From Lentisphaerota bacterium (GTDB lineage Bacteria > Verrucomicrobiota > Kiritimatiellia > JAAZAB01), in NCBI GenBank assembly GCA_016199105.1, contig JACQHI010000214.1, positions 1-5,225 on the forward strand: a stretch of DNA of 5,225 nucleotides, written 5' to 3'. A program made the translations under genes and the position numbers. The notes beneath the pieces are model-generated. The model did no database searches. It was not told the origin of the DNA and saw only the letters and a list, made by a program, of their open reading frames with translations. Each line of letters begins with the position of its first letter. Position 1 is the first letter of the stretch. Shown in pieces: positions 1-5,225 of this stretch.

Positions 1-28
1 AATTAGAGCCTTTCGGATTGGGGATCGA

Positions 29-88
29 TGGAGGGCGGCAGGCCCTGCCGCCGTGATCGAATGCGGCGACGGGGCCCGTCGCCCTCCA
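29..88. repeat. 60-bp compound palindrome (REP/MITE-like intergenic element)
   Basis: The outer arms TGGAGGGCG (29-37) and CGCCCTCCA (80-88) are perfect 9-bp reverse complements. Inside are two perfect 8-bp hairpins with 3-nt loops: GGCGGCAG/CTGCCGCC (34-52, loop 42-44) and GGCGACGG/CCGTCGCC (65-83, loop 73-75). The outer stem overlaps the two inner stems, so the DNA or RNA can fold either as one long arm or as twin hairpins. No coding sequence or T-tract follows, so it is not a standard terminator. No clear target-site duplication is visible at its ends. An element of similar design lies at 2253-2338. The structure is seen directly; membership of a dispersed repeat family is inference. Confidence 0.7.
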
Positions 89-124
89 ATAGATACACGA
101 TAAAACATGTTGGTTATGGGCTGG

Positions 125-140
125 CCCCGCCACGGCGGGG
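125..140 (+). other. short GC hairpin in the leader of the first glycosyltransferase gene
   Basis: CCCCGC and GCGGGG form a 6-bp stem around CACG (125-140), or 7 bp with a 2-nt loop. It ends 10 nt upstream of the ribosome binding site and 18 nt before the ATG. It could act as an mRNA 5' structure or be a repeat remnant; nothing further shows regulation. No T-run follows it. Confidence 0.35.
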
Positions 141-150
141 TAAACCGCGC

Positions 151-154
151 AGGA
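151..154 (+). promoter_or_regulatory. ribosome binding site that fixes the ATG at 159
   Basis: AGGA at 151-154 lies 4 nt before ATG 159 (AGGAAACC-ATG). It is a reasonable Shine-Dalgarno match. The glycosyltransferase core begins about 18 codons later, so this start is preferred. No convincing -10/-35 pair could be identified between 89 and 150. Confidence 0.6.
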
Positions 155-158
155 AACC

Positions 159-1196
159 ATGCAGAATGCTTCAACGAAACCGGATGGGACGATTGGATCC
201 GCGCCCCTTCTCTCCATCATCATTCCGTTCAAAAACGAGGAGCGGACCCTTCCCCTGGTCTTGGACAGCCTGGCCCGGCAGCAAGTCGCTTTCCCGTATG
301 AAGTCATCCTGGCCGACGGCTGTTCCACCGATCGTTCCGTCGAGGTCATCCGCTCGCATCCCCTTTCGTCGAAAGTGCCGGTCACCATCCTGCCGCTCGC
401 GCCGGACAACCACGGCATGACGGTGGCCCGCAACGCCGGCGCGAAGGTCGCCCGCGGAAGCCTCCTGCTGTTCATGCAATCCGACATTCGCATCCGCGAC
501 GAAAACGCCCTGGCGAAAGTGGCGCGCGCCTTCGACGACGACGCCGTGGTGGGCACGACCTTCATTGACGTGGGGCCCGGCGGCGAATTTCTCCGTTATG
601 ATTTCTGGGGCCAATTCTTCATGTCGCGCTTCTTCGGCAGCCGTGTGGAGCAGGATTTCGACACGAAATTCAACGGCGTCCGCAAGACCGCCTTCGACCG
701 AATCGGCGGGTTCGACGAGCAACATTACGCCCTGGGCGGCGAGGACTTCAATTTCCTGATACGGCTCTCGCGGACGGGAACCATCGCCGATACGGACGTC
801 GAGGTGGAGCACCTTCACGGGTTCAACAAGCGGCACGGTCCCCTGGGACTCCTGAAAAAATACGCCCGCAACTCCGAGGTCTTCGGCGTGACCCTGCCCT
901 TTTACTGGAAACATCGGACCCATGCCCCGGGCTTTCTCTGGTCGCTGACCCAGCAGGCGGCCGTCTGCACGCTGTGCATCCTCTCGCTCATCCCGGCGTT
1001 TTGGCTATGGACAGGGCCGCTGCTGCTGGCCATGGGCGCGGTCTGGAGTCGAAAGGTCTACCGCCATATCCGCAACTGGCGCCTGATCTGGGTCCCCTTT
1101 TTCAGCGTACTCGTGCTGTTCGTGTTCACCGTGTTTTTCCTCAAGGGCCTGATCACGGGCAAAACCGGGTTCGTTTTTGATAATAAGATGCGATAG
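159..1196 (+). CDS. family 2 glycosyltransferase with C-terminal membrane segments
   Basis: This is a 345-residue protein with the GT-A fold signature of glycosyltransferase family 2. Such enzymes transfer a sugar from a nucleotide-sugar donor to a growing glycan or lipid-linked acceptor at the cytoplasmic face of the membrane. The N-terminal strand SIIIPFKNEE (19-28) starts the nucleotide-binding fold, and D53 in LADGCSTD is the expected nucleotide-contacting Asp. The metal-binding DXD position reads FMQSD, leaving only D109. GGFDEQ (183-188) and the catalytic-base motif GGED (193-196) follow, then HLHGF (218-222). Two hydrophobic blocks, about 265-296 and 311-332, should anchor the C-terminus with two or three passes. 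Length is normal for membrane-tethered members. The start is supported by AGGA at 151-154. The stop codon lies inside the ascending arm of a terminator hairpin. The next glycosyltransferase gene follows 42 nt later in the same frame, which suggests a surface-polysaccharide cluster. Sugar and acceptor specificity cannot be assigned. Confidence 0.93.
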   Translation: MQNASTKPDGTIGSAPLLSIIIPFKNEERTLPLVLDSLARQQVAFPYEVILADGCSTDRSVEVIRSHPLSSKVPVTILPLAPDNHGMTVARNAGAKVARGSLLLFMQSDIRIRDENALAKVARAFDDDAVVGTTFIDVGPGGEFLRYDFWGQFFMSRFFGSRVEQDFDTKFNGVRKTAFDRIGGFDEQHYALGGEDFNFLIRLSRTGTIADTDVEVEHLHGFNKRHGPLGLLKKYARNSEVFGVTLPFYWKHRTHAPGFLWSLTQQAAVCTLCILSLIPAFWLWTGPLLLAMGAVWSRKVYRHIRNWRLIWVPFFSVLVLFVFTVFFLKGLITGKTGFVFDNKMR

Positions 1197-1229
1197 AATC
1201 GTCGAAGACGATTCTATTTATATTTTTTT
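1193..1229 (+). terminator. intrinsic terminator overlapping the stop codon of the first glycosyltransferase gene
   Basis: A perfect 11-bp inverted repeat, ATAGAATCGTC (1193-1203) and GACGATTCTAT (1207-1217), closes on a GAA loop. It is followed at once by a T-rich tail, 1218-1229, with 10 T in 12 bases and seven in a row. This is the form of a Rho-independent terminator reading in the + direction, though the stem holds only four G/C pairs. The TAG stop (1194-1196) is part of the ascending arm. A ribosome sitting on that stop could cover part of the hairpin, so efficiency may depend on translation; this is inference. The tail ends 9 nt before the next start codon. Confidence 0.8.
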
Positions 1230-1238
1230 GTAAAAAAA

Positions 1239-2144
1239 ATGGCCGAGTATCTTTCCATCTGCATCCCCACCTACAACCGCGCGCGGCTGCTGGAAAGCCT
1301 GCTTGCCTCCCTGCGCCGCCAGGTGGAGCGCGACCCGGCCGTGGCGGAGCAGGTGGCCTTCTATTTTTCCGACAACGCCTCGCCGGACAACACGCCGCGG
1401 GTCATCGAGGCTTTCAAGGGGCACGGGCTGCCCGTCAGCGTGACCCGGAACGACACCAACATCGGGATCCGCGAAAACGTCCTGAAAGCCTACACGCTCA
1501 CGCGCGGCCGCTACACGTGGGTCCTGGGCGATGACGAGATTCTGGATGAACACGCCCTGGCGAACATCCTGCCGGTCCTGCGCCGGCACGAGCCGGGATT
1601 GCTGGTCGCGCTCAACACGCGCTATCCCTGGCCCGTACCGGAGCGGAAAGTGTTCGCCAACCTGACCGATTACGCCCGTGAATGCGCGCGGGTGAATCCG
1701 CACATCCTGGCCGAACACACGCTGTGCTCGAGCAACATTGTGCGGTCCGACTGCTACGATCCCGCCTGCGCCCGGGAACACATCGAGCTGTTTCTCGGCC
1801 AGATGTTCGGCCTCATGAAGGCCCTGCACGCCCGCGGCGCCCCCGTGGTGCTGGCGGATTTCCCGGTCATCACCGTTCGCGAGGCGAGGCCCAACGCGAG
1901 CCCGGCTGACGGCGAATGGTCCGCCCTCGACAAATGCTGGATTGATTACCTGGGCTGGCTGAAGGCGGAACTCCAGCTCCCGGAACTGGATCCCACGGCC
2001 CCCAGCCGCCGGGCGAGGGACGTCATGCTGTCGCGCCTGCGGGCGAACCCGCTGAAGTTCCTGATCAACCACTGGCGCGCCCTCTTCCAGCCCTCCGCCT
2101 GGCGCTTTCTCTTCACCCGGCTCTTCGGAGTGAAGAAGCCATAA
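1239..2144 (+). CDS. family 2 glycosyltransferase, soluble, of the kind found in surface-polysaccharide clusters
   Basis: This 301-residue protein has a GT-A fold and probably transfers a sugar from a nucleotide-sugar donor in the cytoplasm. LSICIPTYNRARLL (5-18) is the typical family 2 N-terminal strand. FSDNASPDNT (43-52) supplies the donor-contacting D45. NIGIREN (74-80) and LGDDEIL (96-102), the latter with the DXD-type metal site D98/D99, follow. The C-terminal half is less conserved and no membrane helix is evident. The SDNAS and GDDE motifs recall abequosyltransferase-like O-antigen enzymes, but that is family resemblance, not an assignment. ATG 1239 is the only plausible start: the frame is open back to the TAG at 1194-1196 with no other start codon. 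It lies in a run of eight A with no Shine-Dalgarno sequence, directly behind the upstream terminator. The gene may be expressed through read-through or from its own AT-rich promoter; neither is proven. It converges on the repeat-protein gene. Confidence 0.92.
   Translation: MAEYLSICIPTYNRARLLESLLASLRRQVERDPAVAEQVAFYFSDNASPDNTPRVIEAFKGHGLPVSVTRNDTNIGIRENVLKAYTLTRGRYTWVLGDDEILDEHALANILPVLRRHEPGLLVALNTRYPWPVPERKVFANLTDYARECARVNPHILAEHTLCSSNIVRSDCYDPACAREHIELFLGQMFGLMKALHARGAPVVLADFPVITVREARPNASPADGEWSALDKCWIDYLGWLKAELQLPELDPTAPSRRARDVMLSRLRANPLKFLINHWRALFQPSAWRFLFTRLFGVKKP
2119..2140 (+). other. imperfect hairpin at the end of the second glycosyltransferase gene
   Basis: GGCTCTTC (2119-2126) pairs with GAAGAAGCC (2132-2140) through eight base pairs and one bulged base, with loop GGAGT, just ahead of the TAA at 2142-2144. 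No T-tract follows, so it is not a convincing intrinsic terminator. It might protect the mRNA 3' end or be chance. Confidence 0.25.
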
Positions 2145-2209
2145 CTGAAGATCGCGAAGTAAGAAAAGCCATTGGACGAAAAAAACAAAAGAGGCTTCAG
2201 AGGGGGTTC

Positions 2210-2239
2210 TTAACCACGGAAAACACGAACCACACGGAA
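2210..2239. repeat. CACGGA-rich short-period tract in the convergent intergenic region
   Basis: The tract contains CCACGGAAAACACG (2214-2227) followed by AACCACACGGAA (2228-2239), so CACGGAA-like words recur with a period of roughly 8-10 nt. It follows an A-rich stretch and precedes the large palindrome. From memory, tracts of this style are common between genes in some environmental PVC and deltaproteobacterial genomes; this was not checked here. Function is unknown. Confidence 0.45.
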
Positions 2240-2252
2240 GGGGAGCGGCGAT

Positions 2253-2338
2253 TGTAGGGCGGCCATGTCGCCCGGGACTGGCCGCCGTCCGGGGAAGACG
2301 GCGGGCATATCCCGCCATGACATGCCCGCCCTTCTACA
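2253..2338. repeat. 86-bp compound palindrome between convergent genes
   Basis: The outer arms TGTAG-GGCGG (2253-2262) and CCGCC-(CTT)-CTACA (2326-2338) pair with a small bulge. Inside are GGCGGCCA/TGGCCGCC (2258-2286), whose stem continues past a bulged T as GTC/GAC; GCCGTC/GACGGC (2284-2302); and GGCGGG/CCCGCC (2300-2316, loop CATAT). An alternative 9-bp pairing joins GGCGGGCAT (2300-2308) with ATGCCCGCC (2322-2330). Several stems share bases and exclude one another. The location between two converging genes fits REP-like elements and may contribute to bidirectional transcript ending, but there is no adjoining T-run. The outer-arm sequence and nested hairpins resemble the element at 29-88. 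Confidence 0.7.
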
Positions 2339-2374
2339 GGAATTCGGATAACGCTCCGTGCCCCAACAAGCAGC

Positions 2375-5225
2375 TTACGGTCTGATGGTCGCATGGGTGC
2401 CGCTCCAGCCGAACGGAACCGAAACGAAGCCAGAGGAACTCCGGAGCAGATACCACATTCCATCCAGCCCGTTGAACACGGCCACGTCCGTACGACCATC
2501 CCCGTCATAATCCGCCACGACCGGCACCGGCCCATTCCAACCGAAGTTCAACGACAACAGGGTCCCGTCACTGCTCTTCCGGATATACCAGTTGCCGGTC
2601 ATGCGGTTATAGACCGCCAGGTCGGTGATACGGTCCCCGTCGTAATCCGCCGGCGCCGGCTCCATATCAGGCCCGCCGAATTGCGCCCCCCACAGCAGGA
2701 GTTCCCCGGTTACCCGCCGCGCAAACCACGTCCCGGCCGCCTCGTTGTACAACCCCAGCTCCGTGATGCCGTCCCCGTCGAAGTCCCCCGACACCGGCGT
2801 CAGGCCGTTGCCGCCGAAAACCTCCCCCCACAACAGCGCATAGCCCCGCAGGGAAACCACGTACCATTGCCCGGACAATTCATGATAGATCGCCAGATCC
2901 ATCAGGCCATCCCCATCGTAATCCCCCGCCACCGGCAGCGTATCGGACCAGCCGAACTGCACCCTGATAAAGCCGGCCTTCGATCCCAGCAGGTACCAGA
3001 CCGCCGTCGGCGGATAATACACTCCGAGGTCCATCGCCCCATCGCCGTCATAGTCCGCCGGAATCGGATACGGCCCGTTCCAGCCGAACTGCACCGCGCC
3101 CATCCACGCCCCCGCCACGTCCGCCAGGTACCACATGCCCCACGGCGGGAAATACACCGCCACGTCAGCGCGGCCGTCGGCGTTGAAATCCCCCGTCACA
3201 TCCGGCGCCACCGGGAAGTCTGAAGACAGCCCGCAGGCCACCGCCCCCGTCCCCAGCGCCTGCACGCTCACCCGGTACAGCCCCGCCGTGGCTGGCCCGC
3301 CCGGCATCACGTCCGTCATCGGCAGGTTCGCCGGCAGGAACACCCCGTATTGCATTCCCGGCCGGTCGCTCGGCAGACGATCCGCGAGCACCCACGCATT
3401 GCTCCCGCTGTGCAAGCCCAGCTTCACCTGCCCCAGCGCCACCGTCCCCGTCCAAGCCACGTCAATCCATTTCCCGCCTTTCCCCGGACTCGTTCCGTCC
3501 GGCAACAGCACCGACAAGCTCCCGTCCGGATAATCCCCCGCATCCAGCGGATTCGAGCCCCACGCCACCTCCACCCCATCCCAGAACCCGTCTCCATCCG
3601 TGTCCGGATCGTTCGGGTCCGTGCCGTAAATGTCCGTCTCAGTCAGATCGCTCAACCCATCTCCGTCGCTATCCGCAAGGACAGATCCGCGAAATCCTGA
3701 ATCTCCCATGCTGAACGCGCCCTGCCCGGCCGCGTTAGTCGCGCGCACCCAGTAAAAATACGTTTCGCCGGGTATCGCGTTCGTATCGTCATAGAGTGTC
3801 GTGCTCAACCCGCGGACGAGCACACCGGCCAACGAGGAATCGTTCACCGTATTCCGGAACAGCACGTAGCCCGTCGCTCCGCTCGCGGGATTCCACGTCA
3901 CCCGCACGCAGTTAGAGAAGGTGCCATCCGACGCCGACAACCCGGTGGGTGTCGTTGGAATTACGATATATGTCCGCTCGAACCGTCGCAGCGCCACGCT
4001 CATATTCCCAGCCGCATCCATGCAGGCGCCCGCCCCGACATCCACCGTCACCAGACCCGGACCGGATGGAATCACCGTGAACGTGTAGTTCGACGCATTG
4101 ATCGCAGTGAAACCGCCCACCAATCCGTTCACCACGATCACATCCGGCGCGGCAAAGCCCGTGACGGATTCGTTGAAGGTCACGCTCACGGGAATCGGAT
4201 TTGAACTCGTCGGATCGCCCGCCACACCCGCGAGAAATCCCGTCGGCGCCACACTGTCATAGACTCTGACCAGGTTGACCGCGACTGTATTGGAGTTCCC
4301 TGCCTGATCCGCGCAAACGCCCGCCGGGATATCGGCTCTCACCAATCCCTGACCAACCGGCGCCAGGTTGAACGTGTAATTCGACGCGCTGTTGGTCGTA
4401 AATCCGCCCAGCGTCGCGTTCACGACGCTCACATCCGACGCCGCGAATCCGGCGACGGATTCGCTGAACATCACGGACACCGGAATCGGATTTGAACTCG
4501 TCGGATCCGGTGCCAGGCTGCTCAATGCCACTCCCGGCGCCACGCTATCATACATCCTCGCGATGGGCGCCGCCGCGCTGTTCGAATTCCCGGCCCCATC
4601 CACGCACACCCCCGCCGGGATACCCACTCCCACCAACCCCTGCCCCGAAGGCACCACATTGAATGTATAGTTGGATGGGCTGTTGGTCGTAAATCCGCCA
4701 ATCGTCGCATTCGAGACGATTACATCCGGCGCCGCGAATCCGGCGACGGATTCGTGGAAGGTAACAGTCACCGGGATCGGAGAGAACCGCGTCGGATCCG
4801 TTGCCGTGGAACCGAGCTGCACCGTCGAGCCCAGGTTATCCACCCACACGTTCACGGTCTGACTCGAAGCCACGAAAGGCTGCACGGGATCCGTCATCCG
4901 GATACTCACCGAGAGGTTGGTCTCCAAGCCGTTCAATGCCAACCCATTTCCCGCCGCCTTGGTGTCCCAGACCAATTGCGCCCGGTTGGTCGTCAAGGAG
5001 GTCGGCAGGCCCGTAATCTGATTAGTTCCCGCGTTCGTCACCGTCACGGCCCCGTAAACGGACGTGGCCACAACGATCCAAGCCTTGTTGGTTGCCGGTC
5101 CAGCCCCCGCATAGCCATACTCAACCCGCAGCTCCACCGCATTGGTCCAGGCATCGAACACCGAGACATCCAGCGTTACCAGGCCCGACCCGTCATTGGT
5201 CTGCGCCAGCCCGTTCAGGATCAAC
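2375..5225 (-). CDS. large multidomain surface or secreted repeat protein (Ig-like, FN3, calcium repeats, VCBS/FG-GAP-like), 5'-partial
   Basis: About 949 codons of an open frame run off the right edge, so the true start and any signal peptide are missing. The TTG near 5224 is most likely an internal Leu. Numbering from that codon: 1-129 is an unassigned, Thr/Asn/Val-rich beta region; 130-420 is three Ig-like repeats of exactly 97 residues resembling the bacterial Big_12-type family (TFxESVxGFAAxDV, AGN); about 422-509 is a fibronectin type III-like domain; 518-563 holds thrombospondin-3-like calcium loops (DSDGDGLSD, DPDTDGDGFWDG); 568-672 is an unrecognised beta-rich domain; 675-940 holds six VCBS/FG-GAP-like repeats. 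The composition fits an extracellular adhesin or matrix-type protein stabilised by calcium. There is no enzyme domain in view and no C-terminal sorting motif; the protein ends just after the last repeat (stop TAA, 2377-2375). Secretion route and ligand are unknown. The gene converges with the glycosyltransferase genes, so it is a separate transcription unit. Confidence 0.9.
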   Translation of the reverse strand, partial: LILNGLAQTNDGSGLVTLDVSVFDAWTNAVELRVEYGYAGAGPATNKAWIVVATSVYGAVTVTNAGTNQITGLPTSLTTNRAQLVWDTKAAGNGLALNGLETNLSVSIRMTDPVQPFVASSQTVNVWVDNLGSTVQLGSTATDPTRFSPIPVTVTFHESVAGFAAPDVIVSNATIGGFTTNSPSNYTFNVVPSGQGLVGVGIPAGVCVDGAGNSNSAAAPIARMYDSVAPGVALSSLAPDPTSSNPIPVSVMFSESVAGFAASDVSVVNATLGGFTTNSASNYTFNLAPVGQGLVRADIPAGVCADQAGNSNTVAVNLVRVYDSVAPTGFLAGVAGDPTSSNPIPVSVTFNESVTGFAAPDVIVVNGLVGGFTAINASNYTFTVIPSGPGLVTVDVGAGACMDAAGNMSVALRRFERTYIVIPTTPTGLSASDGTFSNCVRVTWNPASGATGYVLFRNTVNDSSLAGVLVRGLSTTLYDDTNAIPGETYFYWVRATNAAGQGAFSMGDSGFRGSVLADSDGDGLSDLTETDIYGTDPNDPDTDGDGFWDGVEVAWGSNPLDAGDYPDGSLSVLLPDGTSPGKGGKWIDVAWTGTVALGQVKLGLHSGSNAWVLADRLPSDRPGMQYGVFLPANLPMTDVMPGGPATAGLYRVSVQALGTGAVACGLSSDFPVAPDVTGDFNADGRADVAVYFPPWGMWYLADVAGAWMGAVQFGWNGPYPIPADYDGDGAMDLGVYYPPTAVWYLLGSKAGFIRVQFGWSDTLPVAGDYDGDGLMDLAIYHELSGQWYVVSLRGYALLWGEVFGGNGLTPVSGDFDGDGITELGLYNEAAGTWFARRVTGELLLWGAQFGGPDMEPAPADYDGDRITDLAVYNRMTGNWYIRKSSDGTLLSLNFGWNGPVPVVADYDGDGRTDVAVFNGLDGMWYLLRSSSGFVSVPFGWSGTHATIRP
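2405..3202 (-). repeat. six VCBS/FG-GAP-like repeats of about 45 residues
   Basis: The calcium-type loop D-[FY]-x-x-D-x-x-x-[DE] begins at residues 679, 724, 768, 814, 860 and 905, giving spacings of 45, 44, 46, 46 and 45. Each repeat continues with a V/I/L-Y/F strand, then an aromatic pair W[YF] (698, 743, 787, 833, 879, 924), then FG[WG] (713, 757, 803, 849, 894, 938). The pattern suggests beta-propeller blades. The first loop is divergent (DFNADGRAD) and the fifth has Arg for Gly (DYDGDRITD, R865). The DNA has diverged more than the protein pattern, so the array looks old. Confidence 0.85.
3536..3673 (-). repeat. thrombospondin type 3-like calcium-binding segment
   Basis: Residues 518-563 of the repeat protein contain two Asp/Gly-rich loops, DSDGDGLSD (518-526) and DPDTDGDGFWDG (539-550), joined by TDIYGTDPN and followed by GSNPLDAGD. 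Such DxDxDG loops bind calcium in thrombospondin-3-type repeats. They often act as a rigid linker between the adhesive N-terminal part and the C-terminal domains, as the position here suggests. Binding is inferred from motifs only. Confidence 0.75.
3965..4837 (-). repeat. three tandem 291-bp units encoding 97-residue Ig-like domains
   Basis: Units lie at 4837-4547, 4546-4256 and 4255-3965 (residues 130-226, 227-323, 324-420). Landmarks recur exactly 97 residues apart: D-P of DPT at 143/240/337, GF at 162/259/356, Cys at 207/304/401, and Tyr at 225/322/419. Some DNA blocks are identical between neighbouring units, for example 4388-4408 with 4679-4699 (21 nt) and 4191-4216 with 4482-4507 (26 nt). 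This indicates tandem duplication that is recent or homogenised in part. Confidence 0.85.

Noticed and set aside
89..150. Promoter for the first glycosyltransferase gene (AT-rich patch with GATAAA and TTGGTT)
   Set aside because: No -35/-10 pair with sensible spacing and order could be made out, so it is not reported as a feature.
28..420. 130-codon + strand open frame starting in the first palindrome
   Set aside because: Its Arg/Pro/Ser-rich translation overlaps the glycosyltransferase gene in another frame, and its start lies in the palindrome without a ribosome binding site.
171..923. Long open frame on the minus strand opposite the first glycosyltransferase gene
   Set aside because: It lacks recognisable domains, has biased composition, and is fully antisense to a gene with clear family 2 motifs; it is a GC-rich shadow frame.
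2145..2200. Intrinsic terminator for the minus-strand gene, using the T-run opposite the A-rich stretch at 2179-2190
   Set aside because: No stable hairpin lies directly before the T-run on the minus strand; only weak, widely spaced complementarity is visible.
1218..2318. 366-codon minus-strand open frame across the second glycosyltransferase gene and the second palindrome
   Set aside because: It begins inside the palindrome, and its Arg/Gly/Val-rich translation shows no family features. The + strand gene explains this region.
2393..3223. 276-codon + strand open frame opposite the VCBS-like repeats
   Set aside because: Its repeated Arg/Pro/His pattern mirrors the repeat DNA on the other strand; no start signal or domain supports it.
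3965..4837. CRISPR-like regular repeats
   Set aside because: The 291-bp period is in frame and codes for tandem Ig-like domains; there are no short repeats with unique spacers.
5222..5224. TTG as the true start of the repeat protein
   Set aside because: It lies at the window edge, no signal peptide follows, and the translation begins in mid-domain; the gene almost certainly continues beyond 5225.

Overview
The window is GC-rich bacterial chromosomal DNA, and the likely source is a member of the PVC superphylum (Kiritimatiellota or Verrucomicrobiota). That placement is inference. It rests on the style of the large surface protein (Ig-like repeats, FN3, DxDGDGxxD calcium repeats, then ~45-residue VCBS/FG-GAP-like repeats with conserved WY and FGW) and on the palindromic intergenic elements; no marker gene is present.

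Layout: 1-158 is non-coding and carries a 60-bp compound palindrome, a short hairpin and a ribosome binding site. 159-1196 (+) is a membrane-anchored family 2 glycosyltransferase. A strong-looking intrinsic terminator overlaps its stop codon and runs up to the next gene. 1239-2144 (+) is a second, soluble family 2 glycosyltransferase. 2145-2374 is a convergent intergenic region with a CACGGA-rich tract and an 86-bp compound palindrome. 2375-5225 (-) is the 3' part of a very large multidomain surface or secreted protein whose start lies beyond the right edge of the window.

The two glycosyltransferases are co-oriented, in the same reading frame and 42 nt apart, so they probably belong to one surface-polysaccharide or glycan cluster. 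Their order of action and sugars cannot be read from sequence. The repeat protein is convergent with them and therefore not in the same operon; a link through cell-surface function is only suggestive.

I found no CRISPR array, tRNA, rRNA, transposase, phage gene or defence system, and no clear evidence for a new biological system. The most unusual items are the two compound palindromes, which may belong to one dispersed repeat family, and the terminator that contains a stop codon, followed by a gene without a Shine-Dalgarno sequence.
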